Below, piece by piece: positions 50,321 through 59,081 of a stretch of DNA of 64,000 nucleotides. The stretch spans positions 6,076,001-6,140,000 of the forward strand of contig NZ_JAOQNK010000001.1 in NCBI RefSeq assembly GCF_025961315.1, written 5' to 3'. Source of the stretch: Sphingobacterium kitahiroshimense. Its GTDB lineage: Bacteria; Bacteroidota; Bacteroidia; Sphingobacteriales; Sphingobacteriaceae. The translations under genes were made by a program, and so were the position numbers. The notes below the pieces were generated by a model. The model was given only the letters and a program-made list of their open reading frames with translations. It had not been told where the DNA came from and did not search any database. Each line of letters begins with the position of its first letter. Position 1 is the stretch's first letter.

Positions 50321-51288
50321 TGAAAGCAGTTGTTATAACAAAATTTGGTGGACCTGAAGTTTTGAAGATAAAGGAGGTGGATACACCAACTTGTACTGGG
50401 CATCAAGTGTTGATTGCTGTAAAAGCAGCAGGTATGAATAGGCCTGATGTGTTTCAGCGGAAGGGAAATTATGCGGCCCCTGAAGGTGCCCCCGCTGATA
50501 TTCCTGGTCTTGAGATTTCGGGAGAAATTGTATCCATTGGTGAGTTGGTAGATGAATGGAAAATTGGTGATCAGGTCTGTACTCTTTTATCTGGTGGAGG
50601 ATACGCAGAATATGTCGCTGTTGATCAGGGACAGTGCCTGCTTATACCTAAAGGATTGACTTACGAAGAAGCTGCCGCTTTACCAGAAACATTGTTTACC
50701 GTGTACCATAATGTCTTTCAAAGAGGGGAACTAAAATATGGCAATAGCTTTTTAGTTCATGGTGGAAGTGGAGGTATTGGATCAATGGCAATTCAGTTAG
50801 CAAAGCTTGCAGGAGCAAAAGTGTATACAACAGTGGGATCGGGTGACAAAGCTACTTACTGTAAAGAATTGGGAGCGTCAGTGATCATTAATTATAAGGA
50901 GCAGGACTTTAGGGAGATTATTGAAGACAATAAAATTGATGTTATACTTGACAGTATAGGAGGCGATTATTTTGAAAAGAATCTTGAAGTATTGAAACCG
51001 GATGGTCATCTGATCTACATTAACGCAATGAAAGGTGCTAAAGTAGAATTAAATCTTTTTAAATTGATGCAAAAACGAATCTACCTATCAGGTAGTCTTT
51101 TAAGAAGTAGATCTATTTTATTTAAAAAAAATGTGCGCGATGACATAAATAAACAGATCTTACCTCTAATCAAACCAGGTGTTTTTAAAGCAAATATCTA
51201 CAAGACCTTTCAATTGGAAGAGGCTTCTGTTGCCCATGCATTGTTAGATTCTGGTGACTTTACAGGAAAGCTTGTCTTTGTTCTTTAA
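50320..51288 (+). CDS. Zinc-free quinone oxidoreductase (MDR superfamily)
   Basis: NAD(P)H-dependent quinone reductase of 322 residues, medium-chain dehydrogenase/reductase fold, close to PIG3 and QOR. It starts MKAVVITKFGGPEVLKIKEV, with RPDVFQRKGNYAAPEGAP, and the dinucleotide motif VHGGSGGIGSMAIQLAKLAG (about 143-162). No zinc ligands are present. Its ATG at 50320 shares the last base of the barrel gene stop, so translation is coupled. The 3' end overlaps the convergent AraC gene by 4 bases. Confidence 0.9.
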   Translation: MKAVVITKFGGPEVLKIKEVDTPTCTGHQVLIAVKAAGMNRPDVFQRKGNYAAPEGAPADIPGLEISGEIVSIGELVDEWKIGDQVCTLLSGGGYAEYVAVDQGQCLLIPKGLTYEEAAALPETLFTVYHNVFQRGELKYGNSFLVHGGSGGIGSMAIQLAKLAGAKVYTTVGSGDKATYCKELGASVIINYKEQDFREIIEDNKIDVILDSIGGDYFEKNLEVLKPDGHLIYINAMKGAKVELNLFKLMQKRIYLSGSLLRSRSILFKKNVRDDINKQILPLIKPGVFKANIYKTFQLEEASVAHALLDSGDFTGKLVFVL

Positions 51289-52157
51289 AATAGATGTGCA
51301 ATTCCTTTTTGATATTGTAATGGAGTAAATCCTGTCGCTTCTTTGAAATATTTGTGAAAACTGACAAAGTTTTGAAAACCACATTCGAAGCAAATTTGTT
51401 TCACATTATATTTACGTTCTGCTAACAATTTACAGGCATGCCCAATACGTATTTCAATAAGATATTGAAATAGAGTTTTTCCAGATTTAGCTTTAAAGTA
51501 GCGACAAAACGAGTTTGTAGTCATTCCAGTTAATGTCGCAATATCTTCTAACTTGATTTGTGATTTGTAATTTTGTGTAATATAATCCATAATAACAGTC
51601 ATTCTTCTGAAATCTATATCTTGACTGTCAATCGGATAATTTTCACTGGACAACAAAGTATAGGCTTCAGATTCTGCTATTAAAGTTAAGACTTCTATTA
51701 GTGCTATTATTTTAGTTGAGTTGTTATTGTTTAAAACCTTTTCTATTAGAGATTTAGCTAATTGCAAAATTGATTTATTTAACTGAATTCCCCTTTTAGA
51801 TTTTTTTAATAAATTCTTTAATTTATAATTTTCTGGCAGATTAAAGAAAGCGTCGCCAAGAAAATTTTCTTTAAAATGGGAAACTCTAATGTCCGCAGGT
51901 TCGGGACAGTTATTATCTAAATAGCAGGAGTCAAATAGCCAATAATGAGGTAAGTTAGATCCAACCAATACGATATCACCATTTGTAAAATTTTTAATAC
52001 TGTCACCAATAAATTGGGTTCCCGATCCCTTTCCGAAATGAATTAATTCAAGCTCTTCATGGTAGTGCCAAATATTATGATTTTGTGGAATAATATCGTT
52101 CCTCACGCTGAATGACTGTACGTTACTATTATTGACTTTTAGTAGTTGTGGTTTCAT
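51285..52157 (-). CDS. AraC-family regulator, likely of the L-fucose operon
   Basis: A 290-residue regulator: cupin sensor with WHYHEELELIHFGKGSGTQF and NFTNGDIVLVGSNLPHYWLF (about 30-75), C-terminal AraC domain with IKLEDIATLTGMTTNSFCRY and VKQICFECGFQNFVSFHKYFKEATGFTPLQY. It is transcribed away from the fucose operon, 141 bases apart, the classic position of a local activator; the inducer is likely fucose or a pathway intermediate. Architecture matches the regulator at 22722-23627. Confidence 0.88.
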   Translation of the reverse strand: MKPQLLKVNNSNVQSFSVRNDIIPQNHNIWHYHEELELIHFGKGSGTQFIGDSIKNFTNGDIVLVGSNLPHYWLFDSCYLDNNCPEPADIRVSHFKENFLGDAFFNLPENYKLKNLLKKSKRGIQLNKSILQLAKSLIEKVLNNNNSTKIIALIEVLTLIAESEAYTLLSSENYPIDSQDIDFRRMTVIMDYITQNYKSQIKLEDIATLTGMTTNSFCRYFKAKSGKTLFQYLIEIRIGHACKLLAERKYNVKQICFECGFQNFVSFHKYFKEATGFTPLQYQKGIAHLF

Positions 52158-52298
52158 TTATTAATAAATATATGCACTATATTTTACAGTTCTACTATTT
52201 TGAATGGTAATATAGCGTAATAATTGGGTAAAATACTTAAATTTTCTTTCATTAATTATTCCTTATTTTACATAAACCAATGATAAATTATATTTTAT

Positions 52299-53555
52299 AT
52301 GTCAGTTAGTAAAAATAATAAATTAGCGATTGTACTCGTAACATCCCTTTTTTTCTTTTGGGGCTTTGTTCATAATTTGGACCCTATTTTAATTCCACAT
52401 CTTCGTAATGCATTTAGTCTAACGCATTTACAGGCTTCTTTAGTGGATTCAGCTGTTTTTATTGCTTATTTTTTACTAGCTATTCCTGCCGGTATGATCA
52501 TGAAAAAATATGGTTATAAATCGGGTATTTTAATAGGTCTGACAATTTTTGCTATTGGTTGTTTTTTATTTATACCAGCAGCTAATCAGATTAGTTATGT
52601 ATTCTTTTTAGCGGCTTTATTTGTTGTGGCTTGTGGTTTAACTATTTTGGAAACTGCGGCAAATCCCTATGTTACGGTCTTAGGTGACCCCAGTAAAGCA
52701 ACACAGCGATTGAATTTTGCCCAATCCTTTAACGGACTGGCAGCATTTATAGCTCCAATCTTGGGCGGAAAATTTATTTTAGCGGAACAACCAAAATCTG
52801 ATACTGAGATTGCCGCCATGAGCGAGCAGGTTAAATTAGCCTATATGGAGGCAGAGACTGCGACTGTAAAAGCGCCTTACATGATTTTAGGTTTAATTAT
52901 TCTGATTGTTGCTGCGATTCTTTTTTTCACTAAGCTTCCTGATATTAAAGATGATGAAGGCGAACAAAAGGCTGGTTTCTTTCATGCATTTAAGCATAAA
53001 AATGTAAAGTGGGGAGTAATCGGACAGTTTTTTTATGTAGGAGCACAGGTGTGTGTGTTGAGCTTTATGGTACTTTATGCTACTGAAGTTGCTGGAATCA
53101 CTCCCTTAAATGCTTCCAAATATGCTAGTTTTGCAGGTTTAGCTTTTATGTTAGGTCGTTTTGTTGGAACATTTTTTATGAAATTTATACAGCCACTAAC
53201 TTTGCTAATGATTTATTCTATCATTTGTATTGCATTGTCATTTATTGTGATATACGGAAGTGGCACAATAACAGTCTATGCATTAATTGCAGTAGCATTT
53301 TTTATGTCGATTATGTTTCCCACAATATTTGCGGTCGGAGTTGAGGGAATTGGGGCAGATACGAAATCAGCTTCAAGTTTAATCATTATGTCTATTGTAG
53401 GTGGAGCAATTTTGCCGCCTTTATTGGGATTGATTTCAGATAAAACTGGTAATCTTCAACTGGGCTACTGGGTACCTATGATCTGTTTTATAGTAGTGCT
53501 TTTATTTGCTCTAGCTAATAAAAATAATTTAAAGACGAAATCTTCTCACGAATAA
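52299..53555 (+). CDS. fucP: L-fucose:H+ symporter FucP-type (MFS)
   Basis: A 418-residue major facilitator with 12 hydrophobic segments. Diagnostic FucP residues are visible: FFFWGFVHNLDPILIPHLRN (the protonatable Asp in helix 1 region), CGLTILETAANPYVTVLG with the essential Glu (about residue 122), and RLNFAQSFNGLAAFIAPILG. It begins the fucose operon; the mutarotase gene starts 10 bases after it. Import is proton-driven in E. coli FucP; here the six following genes confirm L-fucose or a close 6-deoxy sugar. Confidence 0.88.
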   Translation: MSVSKNNKLAIVLVTSLFFFWGFVHNLDPILIPHLRNAFSLTHLQASLVDSAVFIAYFLLAIPAGMIMKKYGYKSGILIGLTIFAIGCFLFIPAANQISYVFFLAALFVVACGLTILETAANPYVTVLGDPSKATQRLNFAQSFNGLAAFIAPILGGKFILAEQPKSDTEIAAMSEQVKLAYMEAETATVKAPYMILGLIILIVAAILFFTKLPDIKDDEGEQKAGFFHAFKHKNVKWGVIGQFFYVGAQVCVLSFMVLYATEVAGITPLNASKYASFAGLAFMLGRFVGTFFMKFIQPLTLLMIYSIICIALSFIVIYGSGTITVYALIAVAFFMSIMFPTIFAVGVEGIGADTKSASSLIIMSIVGGAILPPLLGLISDKTGNLQLGYWVPMICFIVVLLFALANKNNLKTKSSHE

Positions 53556-53565
53556 TAATTGTAAA

Positions 53566-53901
53566 ATGACTCAATATACTTTTGCCTTAGATCTGGTTAA
53601 TGATCCTAAATTAATTGCTGAATATGAAAAATATCATAGGAGTGTTAGTTCCGAAATTCAACAATCAATTTTAGATGCCGGTGTTACTAAAATGCAAATT
53701 TTTAGATTTGAAAATCGCTTGTTTATGATCATGGAAGTGGATGACACTTTTACATTTGAAAGAAAAGCAAATATGGATGCTACCAATCCTAAAGTTCAGG
53801 AATGGGAACAGCTGATGTGGAAGTACCAGAGTGCTATTCCGGGAGCTAAAGAAAATGAGAAGTGGGTTTTAATGAAACAGATATTTGATTTGAAGAAATA
53901 A
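53566..53901 (+). CDS. L-rhamnose/L-fucose mutarotase family protein
   Basis: A 111-residue protein of the RhaM/DUF718 ferredoxin-like fold. YTFALDLVNDPKLIAEYEKY HR in the N-terminus includes the catalytic His and Tyr positions; LFMIMEVDDTFTFERKANMD and QEWEQLMWKYQSAIPGAKEN are family hallmarks. It equilibrates the anomers of L-rhamnose or L-fucose, here most likely L-fucose so that the dehydrogenase gets the right anomer. 10 bases after fucP and 1 base before the dehydratase gene. Confidence 0.88.
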   Translation: MTQYTFALDLVNDPKLIAEYEKYHRSVSSEIQQSILDAGVTKMQIFRFENRLFMIMEVDDTFTFERKANMDATNPKVQEWEQLMWKYQSAIPGAKENEKWVLMKQIFDLKK

Positions 53902-53902
53902 A

Positions 53903-55567
53903 ATGATAAAAGATAAAAAAACATATTTGCAGATTCATCCAGAGGATAATGTATTAGTGGCTTTGCAAGATTTGCCTAAAGGAACGTTAATTGAATGGAA
54001 AAATAACAATTTCCATTTATTGCAAGATGTAGCTGCCAAGCATAAGTTTACCATCTCTCCTTTAAGTCAGGACGCTGAGGTTTATATGTACGGTGTGTTG
54101 GTTGGAAAGGTAAACTGTGCATTAGAAACTGGTGCCTTGATTTCTACAGAAAATCTACGTCATGCCGCCGATGATTTTAAGCTAAGTAAAAGAAGAACGG
54201 ACTGGATAAAACCTGATGTTTCATCTTTTTTAGCAAAAACCTTCAATGGCTTTCATCGATCTAACGGATCGGTTGGTACTGCTAATTACTGGTTAGTAAT
54301 CCCATTGGTTTTTTGTGAAAATAGAAATGTCCTGACTTTAAAGACAGCTTTTGAAGAGAAGTTGGGGTATAAAGTAAGGGCGAATGATTATACCACTGAA
54401 GTGGATGAATTGATCCGTTTATATCAATCAGGTGCAGATATTAATCAGATCATAGCTCAGGATTTAAGTTCTTCGGCAACGCGAGCAAGCGACCATCGCT
54501 TATTTGAAAATGTCGATGGAATCAAGTTTTTAAATCATGAAATGGGCTGTGGCGGTACACGTATGGATTCGGATGCACTTTGTGGTTTGCTTGCAGGCTA
54601 CATTACACATCCAAATGTAGCAGGTGCAACCATCTTAAGTTTAGGTTGTCAACATGCTCAAGCCTCAATATTAGAGGCGGAGATCGCGAAAAGGGATTCG
54701 AAGTTTGATAAACCTTTGTATATTTTTGAACAACAAAAAGAAGGTACGGAGAAGGAATTAATGCAAAAGGCTGTGAAGGCAACATTTGCAGGAATGATGG
54801 AAGCAAATAAATGTATACGTCAACCCGCTACCTTAGATAAATTATGTATAGGTCTCGAATGTGGCGGATCGGATGGGTTTTCTGGTATCTCTGCAAATCC
54901 TGCTCTCGGATATCTTTCTGATATTTTAGTAACGTTAGGTGGATCTGTTATTTTAGCTGAATTTCCAGAGTTATGTGGGGTTGAACAAGAGTTAAGTGAC
55001 CGATGTGTAGATGAAGAGACTGCGGATAAATTTATGGAGTTAATGCGTGTTTATAATGCGAAAGCTGAGGCTGATGGTTCTGGTTTTTATATGAATCCTT
55101 CTCCTGGCAATATTCGTGATGGTCTGATCACCGATGCAATAAAGTCTGCTGGAGCTGCCAAGAAAGGCGGTACATCGCCTGTAACTGCAGTAATTGATTA
55201 TCCAGAGTTAGCCAATAAGCCAGGTCTTAATCTGCTATGTACACCAGGAAATGATGTTGAAAGTACTACCGCAGAAGTTGCTGCAGGAGCAAATATTGTT
55301 TTGTTTACCACTGGTCTAGGAACACCAACGGGTAATCCAATAACTCCAGTGATTAAACTGTCTACAAATACAAAGACATTTGAGAAAATGCCAGATATCA
55401 TCGATATTAACTGTGGGACTATTATCGAGGGTGAGGAATCAATTCAAGAAGCGGCACATCGTATATTAGATTATGTGATTGAAGTGGCTAGCGGAACAGT
55501 GGTGCCGAAAGCGGTACTTTTGGGACAGGATGACTTTATTCCTTGGAGAAGAGGCGTATCTTTATAA
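53903..55567 (+). CDS. UxaA-family dehydratase, probable L-fuconate dehydratase
   Basis: Altronate dehydratase (UxaA) type protein of 554 residues with the N-terminal SAF domain (about 10-90, YLQIHPEDNVLVALQDLPKG) and the C-terminal D-galactarate dehydratase/altronate hydrolase domain: GFHRSNGSVGTANYWLVIPL, NHEMGCGGTRMDSDALCGLL, LGCQHAQASILEAE, CIGLECGGSDGFSGISANPA. Cys residues likely bind Fe. In other fucose pathways, L-fuconate is dehydrated by an enolase-superfamily enzyme, which is absent from this operon; the UxaA-type protein fills that gap by position. Ends 132 bases before the next gene. Confidence 0.85.
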   Translation: MIKDKKTYLQIHPEDNVLVALQDLPKGTLIEWKNNNFHLLQDVAAKHKFTISPLSQDAEVYMYGVLVGKVNCALETGALISTENLRHAADDFKLSKRRTDWIKPDVSSFLAKTFNGFHRSNGSVGTANYWLVIPLVFCENRNVLTLKTAFEEKLGYKVRANDYTTEVDELIRLYQSGADINQIIAQDLSSSATRASDHRLFENVDGIKFLNHEMGCGGTRMDSDALCGLLAGYITHPNVAGATILSLGCQHAQASILEAEIAKRDSKFDKPLYIFEQQKEGTEKELMQKAVKATFAGMMEANKCIRQPATLDKLCIGLECGGSDGFSGISANPALGYLSDILVTLGGSVILAEFPELCGVEQELSDRCVDEETADKFMELMRVYNAKAEADGSGFYMNPSPGNIRDGLITDAIKSAGAAKKGGTSPVTAVIDYPELANKPGLNLLCTPGNDVESTTAEVAAGANIVLFTTGLGTPTGNPITPVIKLSTNTKTFEKMPDIIDINCGTIIEGEESIQEAAHRILDYVIEVASGTVVPKAVLLGQDDFIPWRRGVSL

Positions 55568-55699
55568 TCATAATTTTGTGTCAAGATTATCAGTAAAGCT
55601 TGATAGACACGTTCTTTTTGTTAATAAATTTTAATAATCATAAGGTAGCTGTTCATGAAGTATCATGGATCAGATATTAATAATAAATAATATAATAAC

Positions 55700-56464
55700 A
55701 TGTCAAAATTGCAAAATAAAGTAGCTGTTATCACAGGTGGTGGAAGTGGAATAGGTCGTGCAATAAGTTTACTTTTTGCCGCAGAAGGAGCAACTGTTCA
55801 TATTCTGGATCTTAATATTGAAGGGGGGCAAAGTGTCGTTTCTGAAATAACTAATCAAGGAGGACGGGGATTTGTCCATGCATGTAATGTAAGTCTTCAG
55901 GATGAGGTGTTATCAATTGTAAATACTATCGGTAAAATTGATATTTTAGTTAACAATGCAGGTATCGCTCATGTTGGAAATCTAGAAAATTGTAAAACTG
56001 AAGATTTTGAAAGAGTATTTAATGTAAATGTTAAAGGTGCTTATAATGCGCTTTATGCAGTTGTTCCAAAAATGAAGGAAAATGGTGGCGGGGCAATTCT
56101 TAATCTAGCGTCCATTGCAGCTTGGGTAGGAATTACAGATCGATTCGCATATTCAATGAGTAAAGGTGCCATTTTTGCAATGTCACTATCGGTTGCTCGT
56201 GATTACATGGCTGATGGAATTAGATGTAATAGTATTTCACCTGCAAGAGTACACACACCATTTGTGGATGGTTTCATTGCCAAAAACTACCCAGGACAAG
56301 AAGCAGAGGTCTTTGAGAAATTGTCAAAGAGTCAACCGATTGGACGTATGGCACAACCTGAAGAAATTGCTAAATTGGCTTTGTTTTTATGTAGTGATGA
56401 TGCCGGTTTTATCACTGGAAATGATTATCCCATTGATGGAGGTTTTATAAAACTAAATAATTAA
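55700..56464 (+). CDS. SDR oxidoreductase, probable 2-keto-3-deoxy-L-fuconate dehydrogenase
   Basis: Classical short-chain dehydrogenase of 254 residues. Cofactor motif VITGGGSGIGRAISLLFAAE (about 10-29), NNAG at DILVNNAGIAHVG, and the Ser-Tyr-Lys set: Ser in LNLASIAAWVG, Tyr and Lys in FAYSMSKGAIFAM. In the known pathway this class oxidises 2-keto-3-deoxy-L-fuconate to 2,4-diketo-3-deoxy-L-fuconate with NAD+. The order dehydratase, SDR, FAH-type hydrolase supports that over the fucose dehydrogenase role, which I give to the other SDR at 58213. Confidence 0.82.
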   Translation: MSKLQNKVAVITGGGSGIGRAISLLFAAEGATVHILDLNIEGGQSVVSEITNQGGRGFVHACNVSLQDEVLSIVNTIGKIDILVNNAGIAHVGNLENCKTEDFERVFNVNVKGAYNALYAVVPKMKENGGGAILNLASIAAWVGITDRFAYSMSKGAIFAMSLSVARDYMADGIRCNSISPARVHTPFVDGFIAKNYPGQEAEVFEKLSKSQPIGRMAQPEEIAKLALFLCSDDAGFITGNDYPIDGGFIKLNN

Positions 56465-56512
56465 ATTAAGGATCTTTTGAGATCACTTATATATAATATT
56501 AATATTGAAAAT

Positions 56513-57367
56513 ATGAAATTAATACGTTTTGGAGCAGCGGGAAAAGAACAAATTGGTGTTCAGATAGATGGTGTAAATTATGATGTATCTGCATTTGGAG
56601 GTGATTATAATGAGTCTTTTTTTGAGAATGACGGTTTAGAGGCTTTAGAAGAGTTTGTTAAAGCAAATAATGGTAAATTAATTCCTGTACCAGATACTGA
56701 AAGAATTGGTGCACCATTTGCAAGACCTTCTAAAATAGTTTGTATTGGTCTTAATTACAAAGATCATGCAGAAGAAACAGGTGCTACAATTCCTGCAGAA
56801 CCTATTATTTTTATGAAATCTACTACTTCTTTAGTAGGTCCATACGATCAGGTAATGATACCTCGCGATTCTGTTAAAACTGACTGGGAGGTGGAGTTCG
56901 GAATTGTTATTGGTAAAACCGCATCTTATGTGGAAGAAGCTACTGCATTGGATTATGTAGCGGGATATGTGTTGCATAATGATGTTTCTGAACGTGAATA
57001 TCAATTAGAACGTGGTGGAACATGGGATAAAGGTAAAGGTTGTAATACGTTCGCTCCTATGGGACCCTTTTTGTCAACTAAAGATGAAATCAAAGATATT
57101 AATGACGTCAATATCTGGTTGAAGGTAAATGGTAAAATGTATCAAAATGGAAGTACTAAAAATTTAATCTTTTCAGTACCTTTTATTGTGAGTTATGTGT
57201 CTCAATTTATGACATTGTTGCCGGGCGACGTAATTTCTACTGGTACACCAGCAGGTGTTGGATTAGGATTTAATCCTCCAATTTATTTAAAACCTGGCGA
57301 TGTGATTGAATTGGGTGCCGATGGTCTAGGTGAGTCCCGTCAAGAGGTAATTGCTTATTCAAAATAA
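56513..57367 (+). CDS. FAH-family hydrolase, probable 2,4-diketo-3-deoxy-L-fuconate hydrolase
   Basis: A 284-residue fumarylacetoacetate-hydrolase-fold protein. ATG 56513 (MKLIRFGAAGKEQIGVQI) is preferred to 56477 because the extra residues do not match the family. Metal-site motifs: CIGLNYKDHAEETGATIPAE, TDWEVEFGIVIGKTASYV with the Glu ligands, and NDVSEREYQLERGGTWDKGK; LLPGDVISTGTPAGVGLGFN ends the domain. It hydrolyses a 2,4-diketo acid to pyruvate and L-lactate in the fucose pathway. 10 bases before the lactonase gene. Confidence 0.85.
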   Translation: MKLIRFGAAGKEQIGVQIDGVNYDVSAFGGDYNESFFENDGLEALEEFVKANNGKLIPVPDTERIGAPFARPSKIVCIGLNYKDHAEETGATIPAEPIIFMKSTTSLVGPYDQVMIPRDSVKTDWEVEFGIVIGKTASYVEEATALDYVAGYVLHNDVSEREYQLERGGTWDKGKGCNTFAPMGPFLSTKDEIKDINDVNIWLKVNGKMYQNGSTKNLIFSVPFIVSYVSQFMTLLPGDVISTGTPAGVGLGFNPPIYLKPGDVIELGADGLGESRQEVIAYSK

Positions 57368-57376
57368 TTAATTCTT

Positions 57377-58204
57377 ATGCGTATAGATGCTCATCAACAT
57401 TTCTGGCAGTACGATCCCAGACGACATAATTGGATTACTAGTGAAATGAAGGTTTTACAACAAGACTTTATTCCGCTAGATCTGCAGTTTATACTGGAAA
57501 AGAATGATTTTGATGGCTGTATTGCTGTTCAAGCAGATCAGTCTGATGAAGAAACAAAGTATTTGGTGCAATTGGCACAAGAATATTCTTTTGTAAAAGG
57601 AGTCGTTGGTTGGGTCGATTTACGAGCTTCGAATATTGATGAACAGTTGCATCAGTATAGAGATGAAGCTATTCTTAAAGGATTTAGACATATTGTAGAA
57701 GGGGAGGAAGATCCCGATTTCTTACAGCGAGATTCATTTTTAAAAGGGATAGAATCTCTAACGAAATATCGTTATACATACGATCTTCTGATTCGTCCTC
57801 GTCATTATGCTGGTGCTATAACATGCGTGCAATCAAATCCAAACCAAACATTTATTTTGGATCATATTGCTAAACCCCCAATTAAATCACGCGAGTTTGA
57901 AGAATGGGCATTATTTATTGAAGAATTAGCAGCTTTTTCAAATGTTAGTTGCAAAGTTTCTGGTCTTGCTACTGAGGCAGACTGGAAAAGTTGGCGACTG
58001 GATGATTTTACACAGTATTTAGGACATGTATTTGATTCATTTGGTAAAGATCGAATTATGTTTGGATCCGATTGGCCGGTATGTTTATTAGCAGCATCTT
58101 ATGAAGAAAGTGTTACCATTGTGGAATCGAAATTGGACGCATTTACTACTGCTGAGAAAGAGGCGTTCTGGGGATTGAATGCATTAAAAACCTATAATTT
58201 ATAA
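57377..58204 (+). CDS. Amidohydrolase, probable L-fucono-1,5-lactonase
   Basis: A 275-residue amidohydrolase_2 protein. RIDAHQHFWQYDPRRHNWIT at the start has the HxH motif; FILDHIAKPPI gives the third His (about 158) and IMFGSDWPVCLLAA the Asp and Pro (about 232). It belongs to the COG3618 group which includes characterised L-fucono- and L-rhamnono-lactonases. In the pathway it opens the lactone made by the fucose dehydrogenase. 8 bases before the final gene of the operon. Confidence 0.87.
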   Translation: MRIDAHQHFWQYDPRRHNWITSEMKVLQQDFIPLDLQFILEKNDFDGCIAVQADQSDEETKYLVQLAQEYSFVKGVVGWVDLRASNIDEQLHQYRDEAILKGFRHIVEGEEDPDFLQRDSFLKGIESLTKYRYTYDLLIRPRHYAGAITCVQSNPNQTFILDHIAKPPIKSREFEEWALFIEELAAFSNVSCKVSGLATEADWKSWRLDDFTQYLGHVFDSFGKDRIMFGSDWPVCLLAASYEESVTIVESKLDAFTTAEKEAFWGLNALKTYNL

Positions 58205-58212
58205 GGTAGAAT

Positions 58213-59004
58213 ATGAATTTGAATTTGAAAGATAAAGTTATAATTGTCACAGGAGGTGCAAAAGGCATTGGTAAGGCAATTGTTTTAGGTTTGGCAAAAG
58301 AGGGTGCTATTCCGGTAATTGTTGGACGTAGACAGGTTGATAATGATCTTGTTAAGCAAGAAGTAGAAGCTCTTGGCGGGCAGGCTTTTGCTGTGCAGGC
58401 AGAACTGTCTGATCCGAAAGATTGTGAGACTGCAGTTGCGAAAACAATTACTCATTTTGGGCGTATAGATGGCTTAGTGAATAACGCAGGAGTGAATGAC
58501 GGAGTAGGTTTAGCCTCTGGTAATTATGAAAAGTTTTTAGCTTCTTTACATAAAAATCTAATTCATTATTATTTAATGGCTCATCATGCATTAGATGCTT
58601 TGATCGCATCACAAGGTAGTATTGTAAATATTACTTCAAAGACGGCAGAGACAGGGCAAGGCAATACATCAGCTTATGCAGCCTCTAATGGCGGTAGAAA
58701 TGCGCTAACGAGGGAGTGGGCTGTGGAACTGCTTCCACACCGAATCCGCGTGAATGCAATTGTCGTCGCAGAATGTGCTACGCCACAATATGATACCTGG
58801 ATACAAACTTTAGATAATCCTGTAGAAACTTTAAAGAAAATTACAGATCGTATTCCACTAGAACATAGAATGACTACTTCAGAGGAAATTGCTAATACAG
58901 CATTATTTCTTTTGTCCGACAAATCTAGTCATACAACAGGGCAGTTGATTCATGTTGATGGTGGTTATGTTCATCTTGATCGCTCGATCATTGCCGAGCA
59001 ATAA
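58213..59004 (+). CDS. SDR oxidoreductase, probable L-fucose dehydrogenase
   Basis: A 263-residue short-chain dehydrogenase: IIVTGGAKGIGKAIVLGLAK at the cofactor site, IDGLVNNAGVNDG, the Ser of VNITSKTAETG and the Tyr/Lys of TSAYAASNGGRNAL. In this protein the position of Lys in the YxxxK motif is Asn-Gly-Gly-Arg rather than the usual K (Y-A-A-S-N), an unusual change that should affect catalysis or indicate a shifted general base. By position it is the fucose 1-dehydrogenase. Last gene of the operon; a terminator follows. Confidence 0.78.
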   Translation: MNLNLKDKVIIVTGGAKGIGKAIVLGLAKEGAIPVIVGRRQVDNDLVKQEVEALGGQAFAVQAELSDPKDCETAVAKTITHFGRIDGLVNNAGVNDGVGLASGNYEKFLASLHKNLIHYYLMAHHALDALIASQGSIVNITSKTAETGQGNTSAYAASNGGRNALTREWAVELLPHRIRVNAIVVAECATPQYDTWIQTLDNPVETLKKITDRIPLEHRMTTSEEIANTALFLLSDKSSHTTGQLIHVDGGYVHLDRSIIAEQ

Positions 59005-59027
59005 CCATAGGAAGTTATTGAGGAAAT

Positions 59028-59065
59028 AAAAAGGGCTTTTAATATTTATTAAAAGCCCTTTTATT
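59028..59065. terminator. Bidirectional terminator between the fucose operon and gap
   Basis: AAAAAGGGCTTTTAATA / TATTAAAAGCCCTTTT around a short T-rich loop, T-runs on both strands. Confidence 0.87.
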
Positions 59066-59081
59066 ATTCAATCGATAAGGA

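Noticed and set aside
55568..55699. Terminator inside the fucose operon
   Set aside because: The GTGTC/GACAC hairpin is imperfect with a large loop and only T5; the pathway genes on both sides belong together.
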